A stretch of 64,000 nucleotides of DNA from Methylibium petroleiphilum PM1 (lineage in GTDB: Bacteria; Pseudomonadota; Gammaproteobacteria; Burkholderiales; Burkholderiaceae_C). Of the stretch, positions 17,118 to 25,373 are shown piece after piece. The notes under the pieces are model-generated. The model saw only the letters and a program-made list of their open reading frames with translations, did not search any database and was not told where the DNA came from. The stretch covers positions 1 to 64,000 of the forward strand of contig NC_008826.1 of assembly GCF_000015725.1 (NCBI RefSeq). Reading direction: 5' to 3'. Position 1 is the first letter of the stretch. The number at the start of each line of letters is the position of its first letter. Both the position numbers and the translations under genes were made by a program.

Positions 17118-17585
17118 CTCTAGAATACTGTCCTAATAGGCCCCGACACCTATCTCCAGCGTTGCGCCGGCAAGGTCCAGCGTGCCGGGTTCTCTGGCGA
17201 ATTACCGGCCCCTCCATGCAGCGCATCCTAGGCCTCCACGAGGCGATTGCAAATTTGGCTTGAAGACCCAGTTCCCGACCTGAGATTGCTGCCCGACCCG
17301 GCGGGGGACATGGCCATTCGAAGGTTGAGTACCTGTGGAATCGCAGTTCGAATGCAGTTCGAATGCTGGCGCATCGCAGTTCGAATCCTGCATCGCTGTT
17401 CGAATCGCTGCGTAGTGAAATTGGCACCCCGCAAGCCTCAGTCGGGAGCCGAAGGCACATGGTCACGCACGTCGCTACGCGGCCTCGTCGTCGCACCCGG
17501 GTCCCGAAATGCTACTTATCGCCTGTTGACTTCTGCCACTGGAAGAACTATCACCACGTTTCGATGCGATAAAGAGATTCGACCA
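17118..17585. promoter_or_regulatory. Intergenic region with TTCGAA repeats upstream of 17586 gene
   Basis: This 468-bp gap lies between divergent genes. It holds a cluster of four TTCGAAT-containing repeats (17343-17405), listed separately. Translations across it look non-coding. Confidence 0.45.
17343..17405 (+). repeat. Four direct repeats GC(A/T)GTTCGAAT
   Basis: GCAGTTCGAAT occurs at 17343-17353, 17354-17364 and 17376-17386, and GCTGTTCGAAT at 17395-17405. Each contains the palindrome TTCGAA. Starts are 11, 22 and 19 bp apart, so the first three are spaced by about one and two helical turns. The cluster lies about 180 bp upstream of the 17586 gene and could be an operator or protein-binding array. 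Function is inferred from position only. Confidence 0.7.
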
Positions 17586-18338
17586 ATGACTACGTCCGAA
17601 TCCGACGTTGCCGAGAAGATTCTTAGCGCGGCCCGCGAGATTGCGCACAAAGACGAGTTGCCTGATGTGCTCGTTACTGAAGCGTTTATACGTAGCGCGG
17701 GGCATCATGCGGCTCTCAATATTGTTGCCTCTGAGAAAGAAGGCGGTTCGACCCCTCGGGCTGATTTGGCAGAGGCCATGACGCTTATGTTCGAGCAGGC
17801 GCTTCTTATGTATCTGAAGCTGTACTCGTCTGACGAGAACGGCGGGAAGGAAGTGCCGGAGAGCCACAGCGCTCCCAATGAAGGCTCCTCCATCCCAGAT
17901 GCACTGGACTGCATAGGTGGATCAGCAGAGCATCCTGACGTGGCGTTGGTTGGCTATTTGCGGGGAAGAGGCCAGCACGCTCTTGCGCAAACGCTTGTTC
18001 TGCGATTCAGCGAGCGTCGGCTTCCGGATGCGGATGTCGCATACGCAAAGCGAGTTCACGCTGCGATGGAGCGCGGCGAACTTTATCCTCCATTGGCGGT
18101 CGCAGTGATAGGGCCGCTTCTACAGGGACGCATGCAGCGCGAGGTGAGTGGCAAGCCTGTGTTCGTCGACGAGGCAGTCCGAACCCGGTGGGCTCAGTTT
18201 TATGCGCATCACGGTCTACACAAGCTGTCTACTATGGTGCGCAAGAACTACGCGAACTTCGTCGAGATGGAACGCGAAGGTGGTCGAGAGTTGTACGGCC
18301 AGATGTTCGAGGAGCTTTCCAAAGGGAGCCGCCCGTAG
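17586..18338 (+). CDS. Unknown protein, 250 aa
   Basis: The function is not recognised. It starts at ATG 17586 (MTTSESDVAEKIL). The upstream in-frame extension to 17247 crosses the repeat cluster and is rejected. The N-terminal half is helical (EKILSAAREIAHKDELPD). The C-terminal half reads WAQFYAHHGLHKLSTMVRKNYANFVEMEREGG. No catalytic motif or membrane helix is visible. The codon use is less GC-rich than the following paralogue D gene, suggesting a different origin. Confidence 0.55.
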   Translation: MTTSESDVAEKILSAAREIAHKDELPDVLVTEAFIRSAGHHAALNIVASEKEGGSTPRADLAEAMTLMFEQALLMYLKLYSSDENGGKEVPESHSAPNEGSSIPDALDCIGGSAEHPDVALVGYLRGRGQHALAQTLVLRFSERRLPDADVAYAKRVHAAMERGELYPPLAVAVIGPLLQGRMQREVSGKPVFVDEAVRTRWAQFYAHHGLHKLSTMVRKNYANFVEMEREGGRELYGQMFEELSKGSRP

Positions 18339-18415
18339 TTGCACAGCCTGCGTCCTGACGCACCCCCCTCGCCAGCCCGCTTTGAATTGCCCGTGCCAAG
18401 TCGATATACCTTGGC

Positions 18416-20344
18416 ATGCACCTCAGCGACGCCGGCATCCAGACGCTCGAGCAAGCCATGGCTCAGGCTCGGGCCCAGACCAAGACGCGCAAGACGGGCG
18501 ACACCGCGGCCCTGAAGGCCCTGCGCGACATCTTGAAGGGAGTCGTCGTCCGCCCGGACGACCTCCCCTTCGGAACCGTTCAGCCCGAGCGCGCTCTGCC
18601 TGGCCACCTGCTGCTGGCTGACGCTTGGGTCACCAGCGCCCATGGCGACAAGCTGTGGGCCCGCCTCAGCGGCACCGGCCGGCACTACAACGGCATGTTC
18701 GGCACGCCGGAGGAGCTGCAGGCGGGTCACGGCGCCCTCACCGACAAGGACGTCATCGCCGGACTGCTGCACACCGAGGAGGCCTACAGGGAGCTGGAGC
18801 CGTACGACATCGGCACCCGAGTCGCCATCGCGCTTCGTATCCTCGCGGCCCCGTCCGTTGCCCGGGTTATGCCCCAGGCGGCTCGCGCGGTGCAGCGGAT
18901 GCTGAGCGAGGAGCTGCTCGCGCACCCGGTGCTGCTTCACCCGGCCATCCTCGTCCCGGGCGCCGGCGGCAAGGAGGGAAGCTACGTGGCGCTCGGCAAG
19001 GCCATCGCGGCGACCGGCTGCGCCGGGTTGCCGCGGCGATCCGACTTCCAGGGCGAGACCCCGCCTGGCGGCGCGGGCGGTCCGTTTGGCACTCTAGAGG
19101 CACTCTACGATGCCAAACTCGACGTCGCCGGCTCCGTTGTTGCCTCTAGAGTGCCTCTAGAGTGCCTCTACGATGCCAAACGGCCCGAGGGTGGCCAGGG
19201 CAGCCTCTTTGGTGACGAGAAGCGGGCCGAGCCAGTGGCGGCTCGCGACGTGCCCGACGAGTTCGAGCAGCGGCTCCTGGACTTCGCCTTGCACCCGTGC
19301 GTGAGGCTCGGGCTCAGCCAGGCTTCGGTCGAGGTGACGGACAAGACCCTTTATGGCAACTCCAGTGGGGGTATCCGCTTCCGGCGCAGCCGCTTCGTGA
19401 CCAGCACCATGAAGCTGGCGACCTCCCAGCCCGCGTTCATCGGTTCCGTGATGGAGCTGGAGACGCTTGTCGTGCGGCATCAGGCCGAGCAGGCCGGCGG
19501 CGCGCCGGCGAAGGTGCCCTTCCCCCTTCCCTTCCCGTTCACCGTGCTCGGTGGGCTGAAGCTCGATGCTGCAGCAATCACCTCTGGGGCCAACTACAAG
19601 TCTCCCGACGTCGAAGACTCCGACGTCGACGAGTCGCACCTGGTGGCGCTGACCGTCCTGGCCTCGCTCTACACCTCCTTCGGGACGCTCAACCTCTCGA
19701 GCTCCGTGGCCGGGAAGAGGCCGATGAGCGAGCGGGTGAACCCGGCCGATCCGGCCTTCGTGCTCGAGGTCCGTCGGCGCCTCGAGGTGCTGCGGGCGCA
19801 GTCATCGTTCGCGATGAATCTGGGCCCGGTGCTCAAGCGCCGTGTATTCATGGGCAGATTCGATGAACTCAGCCCCGAGGACCTTGAATTCAACGCCCGG
19901 AGGGTGCTCGATGGGTTCGTGGCCGCCGGCCTGGCGCCCGACGCCCGCGCGGCCGCGGCCTACATGCTCGAGCACGCGCTCGGCCGGTCGCGCTCAGACA
20001 TGGCCCTTCCGAAGACGTCGGTGGAGGCGGCAGTCGCCTTCGTCAAGGTGCTCGTCTCCACCGGTGTCCTCGGCAAGGTGATGGGCCCGGGCCAGACGGA
20101 CCTGGAGGGCTCGTTCGAGCAGCTCATGGAGAAGGCGATGGTCGACGTCGTCGACTTCCCAGGCTACGAGGTGCCGTTCCGGTCGGTGTGGCTCAAGGCG
20201 ATGGAGCTGGTCTCGGTGGAGGCGCGCATGCGCGCGGTCATCGACGCGGTGTCGGAGGTGCCGGAAGCTGCGGTTGCGACCGTGGAGTGCGTCACGAAGC
20301 CGGTGGAGGAAGCGGCGCCGAGGAGGAGAAGGGCCGCGGTGTAG
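18416..20344 (+). CDS. Large unknown protein, paralogue D (642 aa) with repeat-encoded insert
   Basis: This is the longest member of the family seen at 1-5.7 kb. It shares the blocks LLAHPVLLHPAIL, GLPRRSDF, LDFALHPCVRLGL and the arginine-rich C-terminal tail RRRRAAV. Compared with A to C it has an extra segment of about 70 residues in a loop between the GLPRR and LDFALHP blocks. Most of that segment is encoded by two palindromic repeats that read FGTLEALYDAK and VPLECLYDAKR. The frame is kept across both. The ATG at 18416 lies shortly after TATACCTTGGC. The function is unknown, and the insert points to a surface loop that tolerates insertion. Confidence 0.75.
   Translation: MHLSDAGIQTLEQAMAQARAQTKTRKTGDTAALKALRDILKGVVVRPDDLPFGTVQPERALPGHLLLADAWVTSAHGDKLWARLSGTGRHYNGMFGTPEELQAGHGALTDKDVIAGLLHTEEAYRELEPYDIGTRVAIALRILAAPSVARVMPQAARAVQRMLSEELLAHPVLLHPAILVPGAGGKEGSYVALGKAIAATGCAGLPRRSDFQGETPPGGAGGPFGTLEALYDAKLDVAGSVVASRVPLECLYDAKRPEGGQGSLFGDEKRAEPVAARDVPDEFEQRLLDFALHPCVRLGLSQASVEVTDKTLYGNSSGGIRFRRSRFVTSTMKLATSQPAFIGSVMELETLVVRHQAEQAGGAPAKVPFPLPFPFTVLGGLKLDAAAITSGANYKSPDVEDSDVDESHLVALTVLASLYTSFGTLNLSSSVAGKRPMSERVNPADPAFVLEVRRRLEVLRAQSSFAMNLGPVLKRRVFMGRFDELSPEDLEFNARRVLDGFVAAGLAPDARAAAAYMLEHALGRSRSDMALPKTSVEAAVAFVKVLVSTGVLGKVMGPGQTDLEGSFEQLMEKAMVDVVDFPGYEVPFRSVWLKAMELVSVEARMRAVIDAVSEVPEAAVATVECVTKPVEEAAPRRRRAAV
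19085..19180. repeat. TTTGGCA...TGCCAAA palindromic repeats inside a coding sequence
   Basis: The first unit, 19085-19117, has TTTGGCA and TGCCAAA arms around CTCTAGAG-type sequence. After about 20 bp a second unit runs to 19180. On the minus strand it reads TTT followed by 11-bp units GGCATCGTAGA, GGCACTCTAGA, GGCACTCTAGA and GGCAACAACGG. The same unit family occurs at 32985-33039, 38411-38619 and 57372-57409. All bases here are translated in frame as part of paralogue D. Confidence 0.85.
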
Positions 20345-20444
20345 GCGACGGCCTGCGGCAACATTCCTTGTTGACCGCGATAAGTCGAAGCGTTGGCAGC
20401 GGAACCACGGCGTGAGGAGACCATGCAAATACAAGGAACGGACC

Positions 20445-21083
20445 GTGCTTGATGTGAGCGTTCTAAGCGACATCATCCATACCGCTGGCTCTAGCAGTCC
20501 GGATATTCACGCCAGGCTTCAGTTCTACGATCTTCGGCGCATGGCGAACACCGTAGAGAACCGTGGTGTCGATGCTCCAGCCGGACGTTTGCCTGTTGAC
20601 CCGGCCTTCACTGTCTGGGGGCGCACCGGCGCCACGACAACGTTCGCTCTGCCCGCGGGTGCTTTCAAAGTCAACGAACATGGAATCTTGCACGGCGACT
20701 TTCCGTGCCCGATAGCGCACGTCGGCGCACCCTGCCCTCCCAACGCCACGCACCTGTTGATCGAAGTGCATGCGAACGAGATGCGACTCCGCTACGTGCT
20801 AGGCGAGGACGAAGCACCCCTTGAGAACCCCGGCTCCTTGCCCGCCGTCGAAACGCCGCGCGAGCTCGCTCGCTGGGCCCCCATCCATCACCCACGCCCG
20901 CCGCTGCCGGCTCCGGCGAGGTTCCTGACTGTCATCAAGCAGCTTGCGACCTATGCTGCGCTGCTCGCCGCAGCGTGGCTTGCTTACGGCATGGGGCAAC
21001 TTGAGGACAAGCGCAATGTGCGGGCGCTCAAGGATGCCGCCGCGGCTGCTGCGGAGTCGCTTGCCGACGCAAAGGCAGAGTGA
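20445..21083 (+). CDS. Unknown membrane-anchored protein, 212 aa
   Basis: The start is uncertain. GTG 20445, shortly after AAGGAACG, is chosen because the sequence upstream in this frame is Arg-rich and non-coding-like. Most of the protein is a soluble N-terminal domain. Residues near the C-terminus (ATYAALLAAAWLAYGMG) form one membrane helix followed by a short charged coiled tail (LEDKRNVRALKDAAAAAAESL). This suggests a tail-anchored topology. No family was recognised. Confidence 0.5.
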   Translation: MLDVSVLSDIIHTAGSSSPDIHARLQFYDLRRMANTVENRGVDAPAGRLPVDPAFTVWGRTGATTTFALPAGAFKVNEHGILHGDFPCPIAHVGAPCPPNATHLLIEVHANEMRLRYVLGEDEAPLENPGSLPAVETPRELARWAPIHHPRPPLPAPARFLTVIKQLATYAALLAAAWLAYGMGQLEDKRNVRALKDAAAAAAESLADAKAE

Positions 21084-21110
21084 GGTGGCGTTGATAACGT
21101 AGCGCGTCTC

Positions 21111-21380
21111 ATGAGCAACTTCGCCGATACGCTTCGCTCGACCTTCGCGCGCTGGTCAACGGACAAGGAGCTGCGCAGCGCACTGGTCCTACTGCCTGAC
21201 TTGGAGCCAACCTGCCGCAACAGTGAAGGAGAGACTCCGCTCATGGTTGCCATCGCCGTGGATAACCGGGTGGCGGTCGAAATCCTTGTCGAGAAAGGGC
21301 ACCCGGTCACAGACGAAGCTTACGAGTATGCGATGAGATGCTTCCCGAGCATGAAGCATGTCATAGCTGGCCTCCTGTGA
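21111..21380 (+). CDS. Small ankyrin-like protein, 89 aa
   Basis: This 89-residue protein has one ankyrin-type repeat unit (NSEGETPLMVAIAVDNRVAVEILVEKGHPV). It is short for an ankyrin domain, which normally has several repeats, so it may be a small interaction module or a remnant. It follows the previous gene by 27 bp in the same direction. A larger ankyrin-type gene lies at 55682. Confidence 0.6.
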   Translation: MSNFADTLRSTFARWSTDKELRSALVLLPDLEPTCRNSEGETPLMVAIAVDNRVAVEILVEKGHPVTDEAYEYAMRCFPSMKHVIAGLL

Positions 21381-21384
21381 CCGC

Positions 21385-21603
21385 TCAGGACGCCGTCCTT
21401 GCCTCGCGCTTGAACACCTGCTCATAGTGCGAGTCGACAACCTGCGCGAACGTGTCGTGCTCCGGGCGAACCAGCCCAGCGGCCTGAGCGCCGTGACGCC
21501 GCAGCGAGACCCCTTGAATCTCGAGGTCCCGGGCACCTGCTCGCAGACTAGGATGCGTCGGTCGCCAGCGATGTGGAATGCGCCGAGGAGGCGGAGGTTT
21601 GCG
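21385..21603 (-). pseudogene. Remnant of HNH restriction gene C-terminus (frameshifted)
   Basis: On the minus strand the sequence reads LGAFHIAGDRRILVCEQVPGTSRF in one frame. After a frameshift it continues RRHGAQAAGLVRPEH and ends HYEQVFKREARTAS in another. Both pieces align by eye with the last 68 residues of the intact HNH enzyme at 31536-32432. The stop positions correspond. Only the C-terminal end is present, so this is debris from a related copy. Confidence 0.75.
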
Positions 21604-21639
21604 GCGTAGAAGCCGCTTGAGGGACCACAATGGCCAGCG

Positions 21640-22503
21640 ATGACGACTGCCCCAAAACTCGACGCTCACGCGCTTGATGAGGCCGCCCGGTTCATTGGGG
21701 ACGCCGACGGACTCCTCGTCGCGGCCGGCGCGGGCATGGGTGTGGACTCAGGCCTTCCGGACTTCCGAGGCAACCAGGGGTTCTGGAACGCGTATCCCGC
21801 CCTCGGAAGCGAAGGCATCCAGTTCGAGGACGTTGCGTCGCCCCTGACGTTCTACCGCCGGCCTCGGCTTGCTTGGGGCTTCTATGGGCATCGCCTGGCC
21901 CTCTATCGGTCAACGGTTCCACACGCCGGGTTCGACATCCTGAGGCGCTGGGGCGATGCGATGCCGAACGGCTCGTTCATCTACACCAGCAACGTCGACG
22001 GACAGTTCCAGAAGGCTGGGTTCGACCCCCAACGGATCGTCGAGTGCCATGGCTCCATCCACCGGATGCAGTGCCTCGAACCCTGCAGTGGGGAGACCTG
22101 GCCGGCAGACCGGTTCATCCCTCAGGTCGATGAGGTCCGCTGTGAGCTGCTCAATAGCAGGCTTCCTCAGTGTTGCCACTGCGCGGGCATGGCGCGGCCC
22201 AACATCCTGATGTTCGGGGACATGCACTGGAGCCCGCAGCGCACGCGTCTTCAGCGCGGCCGGTTGCGGGAGTGGCTCACCAAAACACGGCGTCCCGTGG
22301 TGGTCGAGATGGGAGCGGGTACGGCCATCCCGTCAGTGCGCCTCTTCAGCCAGGCCATGGTTCAGGAGTACGGCGCGCGACTCATCCGCATCAACCCTCG
22401 AGAAGCCAACGAGCTGCCGCGAGGAGCTGTAGGTCTGAGCTCCGGGGCCTTGGAAGCGCTGATGACGATTGATCGGAAGGTGGCGAACGCTTGCGCTCGG
22501 TGA
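21640..22503 (+). CDS. SIR2-family NAD-dependent deacylase-like protein, 287 aa
   Basis: This is a complete sirtuin-fold protein. The NAD-binding motif GAGMGVDSGLPDFRG lies at residues 30-44. TSNVDGQF is at 116-123, and the catalytic His137 is in ECHGSIH. A zinc-finger-like set includes Cys145, Cys149 and the Cys178-Cys181 region. Members remove acyl groups from lysine with NAD. Some bacterial SIR2 domains instead deplete NAD in phage defence, and the isolated domain here does not decide between the two. A diverged 5' copy lies at 27412-27678. It is surrounded by restriction-gene debris, which makes a defence role worth considering. Confidence 0.88.
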   Translation: MTTAPKLDAHALDEAARFIGDADGLLVAAGAGMGVDSGLPDFRGNQGFWNAYPALGSEGIQFEDVASPLTFYRRPRLAWGFYGHRLALYRSTVPHAGFDILRRWGDAMPNGSFIYTSNVDGQFQKAGFDPQRIVECHGSIHRMQCLEPCSGETWPADRFIPQVDEVRCELLNSRLPQCCHCAGMARPNILMFGDMHWSPQRTRLQRGRLREWLTKTRRPVVVEMGAGTAIPSVRLFSQAMVQEYGARLIRINPREANELPRGAVGLSSGALEALMTIDRKVANACAR

Positions 22504-22687
22504 CCCCGCGGTACCGGCGCTAACGGCAGCCGTCCCTTCGAGTGTCGAAAACGTCACGGAGCCAATGGGGGCTCCATGCCGAGGCGAAGGCGGGTCACGG
22601 TGTAGGCGTCGCACGACGGCGACAAGTGGGTTGACCTAAGGACAGCGCCTGTTGTCCCACCGTAGTTCCTGATATCTACTCGCGCCC

Positions 22688-23251
22688 ATGACGACCATCT
22701 CTGACCTGGACACAGATAAGCTGGCCTTCTTCGAGGCGAAGTACAAGTCGTTCACAGACGACCAACTCGCCGAGGTTGCGCAACGAATCCACGAACTCGC
22801 TGACGAGGCCGCTGAAGCCGTTCGACGAGCGTTCGCTTCTCGCGGCCGCGTCTTTCCGGGGCCCGTGGCGACCGGAGGCGAGACCACGAAGGAACTCACC
22901 GAGGGTGAGCGTGCGGAGCAAACGAAGCTGTCTATGGAACTCTGGAACAGCCGCCTGTCCAGGCGAGTCCAGAACTTGTTCTGGGTCCAGGCGTTAATGT
23001 TCTCAGGCGCGCTTCTAGGACCCGGGTCAGGTCTGAAACTCGGTGTTCTCCCCTTTCTACTGGTCAGCGGAGCACTTGTCTGGGCTGCTAACAAGGCCGG
23101 CCGAAACTACACGCGGAACGTGTGCAGAGTCGCCGACAAGTCGATTGGTGAGAAGCGCGAGGCGCTGTCCAACGCGAGCATCATTCTGTGGGTGCTTGTG
23201 GTCCCCTCTACACTTCTCGGCGTCATGCTGGCCTCGTGGTTTCGCGCATGA
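22688..23251 (+). CDS. Unknown membrane protein, 187 aa
   Basis: This protein has a helical cytoplasmic-like N-terminal half (residues 1-98) and then three hydrophobic segments: FWVQALMFSGALLG, GVLPFLLVSGALVWAA and SIILWVLVVPSTLLGVMLASWF. No family was recognised. Its TGA stop overlaps the ATG of the next gene (ATGA at 23248-23251), so the two are translationally coupled. Confidence 0.6.
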   Translation: MTTISDLDTDKLAFFEAKYKSFTDDQLAEVAQRIHELADEAAEAVRRAFASRGRVFPGPVATGGETTKELTEGERAEQTKLSMELWNSRLSRRVQNLFWVQALMFSGALLGPGSGLKLGVLPFLLVSGALVWAANKAGRNYTRNVCRVADKSIGEKREALSNASIILWVLVVPSTLLGVMLASWFRA

Positions 23252-23967
23252 ACGTGCCCTGCTTTTCGCGTCTGACGCGAAGCTCATCAATCGGAGTGAA
23301 CAACTTGAGCCGGACCGTTTTGCTGGCCATCACAGCGCTGTCTCTCATCTCATTCGGGGCGAACGCGGAGACCGTCACCTACCTCGGCAGGTCGATCAAT
23401 CTCGACCCGCCGCCCGGGTTCTGTCAGTTGAACAGCTCTCCCGAGGAGCGGGCGTTGTTCGAGTACCAGCGCCGCAATACCGAGCCGGCAGGAGAACTCG
23501 CCCAGTTCGCGGTGCCTTGCACTGAGTTGGCCGACGTCCGCGCACTGAAGGCTGATCGCTTCACGAGATGGGTTCAGGTGCTCGTCCTCAAGCGCAAAGG
23601 GCAGCTACTGCCTGTTTCGGCACCTCGTACGCAGTTCGTTCGAGGACTTGCTGGACACTTTGCGGACACCCCACTAGACGTCGAGAGGCTGTCGCGCCGG
23701 GCGAACAAGCACCTCGCGCAGACCAACACGGCAGTGACTGACTTCAGTTACGAGCCGCTGGGTACAACCCAAGACGCCTTCTTCACCCGAATGAAGATGA
23801 TGGCTCAGGTAGGTACTGTGACCAGTCCCGTCTCGGCAATCGCGGCTACGACGGTGGTCAACCAGCTGCCCATCGGCGTCTATGCCTTCGGAACACCCAA
23901 GGCCAAGGGCGAGCCAGCCATCGAGACGACGCGCGCCTACCTTCGGCAGATTCTTGATCGGAACTAG
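23248..23967 (+). CDS. Unknown secreted protein, 239 aa
   Basis: The N-terminus carries a signal peptide (LSRTVLLAITALSLISFGANA) with a predicted cleavage after ANA. The ATG at 23248 overlaps the previous stop. GTG 23296 is an alternative that would give a shorter, more typical signal peptide. The mature part contains PPPGFCQLN and no catalytic motif I can name. It is probably periplasmic, together with the lipoprotein encoded 33 bp downstream. Confidence 0.6.
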   Translation: MNVPCFSRLTRSSSIGVNNLSRTVLLAITALSLISFGANAETVTYLGRSINLDPPPGFCQLNSSPEERALFEYQRRNTEPAGELAQFAVPCTELADVRALKADRFTRWVQVLVLKRKGQLLPVSAPRTQFVRGLAGHFADTPLDVERLSRRANKHLAQTNTAVTDFSYEPLGTTQDAFFTRMKMMAQVGTVTSPVSAIAATTVVNQLPIGVYAFGTPKAKGEPAIETTRAYLRQILDRN

Positions 23968-24000
23968 CAAGGCTGCTCTCCCACCTCAGACCGGTGCCAT

Positions 24001-24441
24001 ATGCGCTCACTCCTGCGGCTCCTGATTCTTACGGGTACGACCCCTCTCATCCTCAGCTGCTCGACAGTCCCGGTACCCTTGAGTGTCGCGGAGCCGGTTC
24101 CGAAGGAACAAGTCTTGGGAGCGATCCAAGTCACCAGTGAAACGCCTGCGAGGTTGACAGTTATCCGAGATCGAGCCTTCGCTGGAGGTTCGGTGGTTTC
24201 CTTCTTCTTTAATGTGAACGGAACCGACGTAGTTCAGCTTCGCACAGGTCAAAAGTACACCTTACTCGTCAACCCGGGTGAGACCTTTCTTTCGGTACGC
24301 ACGAATGCGATCGGCGCCACTAATAAGCCGATCCAAGTGCAGACCACTTTCCAACCTGCGAAGAGCTACGTTTATAGAGTTGGGAACGATTCGGACTGGC
24401 TCCCGAACATGGTCAGAGACCTCGAACTCTCGGATAAGTAG
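24001..24441 (+). CDS. Lipoprotein, DUF2846-like, 146 aa
   Basis: A type II signal peptide is followed by the lipobox LILSC, with the lipid-bearing Cys at residue 20. The mature domain (ARLTVIRDRAF, NGTDVVQLRTGQKYTLLVNPGE) resembles the DUF2846 beta domain found in small envelope lipoproteins. It follows the secreted-protein gene in the same direction, giving a three-gene envelope group with 22688 and 23248. Confidence 0.7.
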   Translation: MRSLLRLLILTGTTPLILSCSTVPVPLSVAEPVPKEQVLGAIQVTSETPARLTVIRDRAFAGGSVVSFFFNVNGTDVVQLRTGQKYTLLVNPGETFLSVRTNAIGATNKPIQVQTTFQPAKSYVYRVGNDSDWLPNMVRDLELSDK

Positions 24442-24479
24442 CCCACTGGCCAGGGTTACCAGTTCCGACTGAAGTGGGC

Positions 24480-24609
24480 AACGACCGGTGCTCGGAGCGG
24501 ATCCCGGCTTCGGCGCTTCGGTGCCGCGGTATCGCAGCAGGACCTCCTCGAACTTGTTGCCGCCGTGCACCTGCTTAGACCAGGATGCGGCGGTCGGCCA
24601 CGGAGACGG
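24480..24609 (-). pseudogene. Second remnant of an HNH restriction gene C-terminus
   Basis: The minus strand reads ADRRILV and then, after a frameshift and stop, KQVHGGNKFEEVLLRYRG. These match the segment GADRRILVSEQVHGTSRFEEVLLRHHG of the intact enzyme at 31536-32432. It is too short and broken to encode a protein. It directly abuts the nuclease remnant that ends at 24610. Confidence 0.7.
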
Positions 24610-24970
24610 TCAGCCAAATACGGGCAGCCGCTCGGCAATGTCCCCAAGCGAGACGTACGAGGTGAACTTCCTGGCATCGGTCAAGTCGGCCTCGTAGAAG
24701 CGCCGCGGCGCCACGAGCACCATCTCCCAGACTTGATAGTTGCCGTACTTGGCCAGACCGAGCCACGCCTCCGCTCGGCCGGCGTAGACCTCGGGTTGGT
24801 ATTGCGTGAAGGCCCCGATGCCGAGCTTGTTCTCGATGTGCAGCCCCGGGCGCCGGCCGTCGTTGCTTTCGAATACGGCGAGCACGTCGGTCTCCCCTTC
24901 GCGCCAGACCGCCTCCAGGCCACCAGAGTCCGGGTTCGGCAGGAGCGGCAGGTCGCGTCGAAGTGGCACC
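24610..24970 (-). pseudogene. PD-(D/E)XK nuclease-like C-terminal remnant
   Basis: This minus-strand coding piece contains ETDVLAVFESNDG and then GLHIENKLG, a D...ExK pattern of restriction-like nucleases, and ends RKFTSYVSLGDIAERLPVFG. Upstream in the same frame (to 25236) the translation becomes Arg/Pro-rich and unconvincing, so only the C-terminal part of a gene seems to remain. A shorter relative of its last 45 residues lies at 30611-30745. Confidence 0.6.
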
Positions 24971-25373
24971 AAGCCCGGGGATCTGAACCCACCAGTGCCG
25001 GTGCTTTCGCAGTCGCCGTGACCACTAGGTGCTCGAAGTTGGCGTGGCCGCTGACCGCTCCCGGCACAGGTCGTTAGGTCGAACTTGCGGTGGAGCTCCG
25101 GCCACGCCGGCGCGTATCTGGCTGGTTCGGGTACTCGGTGCTCCCCCGGGCTATCACGGCCGCGCCGGCTCCAGGTAATCGCTTTCCGCAGCGGCGTCGT
25201 TAAGAGAGACGCCGAGGGATTGCTCAGAGTCAGCAACCGAGCATTACTTCACAACAACATCTAACGTCTCGCGGGCACCCCCCAGATTGGGTGGATGCTG
25301 TTCAGGGCAAGAGGTGCAACCGTCCTAGCCGTTGCTTGATGACTAAAAACGTCACATCAGGAGGAGAGTTTGA
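24971..25373. other. 403-bp stretch without a supported gene
   Basis: This lies between the nuclease remnant and the AAA+ gene. A minus-strand open frame crosses part of it, but composition does not support coding. The last 60 bases become A/T-richer and end in the strong AGGAGGAG ribosome-binding site of the AAA+ gene. Confidence 0.4.

Noticed and set aside
24958-25010. Plus-strand sequence translating KWHQARG like the HNH enzyme
   Set aside because: The match is seven residues in the opposite orientation to the nearby debris, too short to separate from chance.
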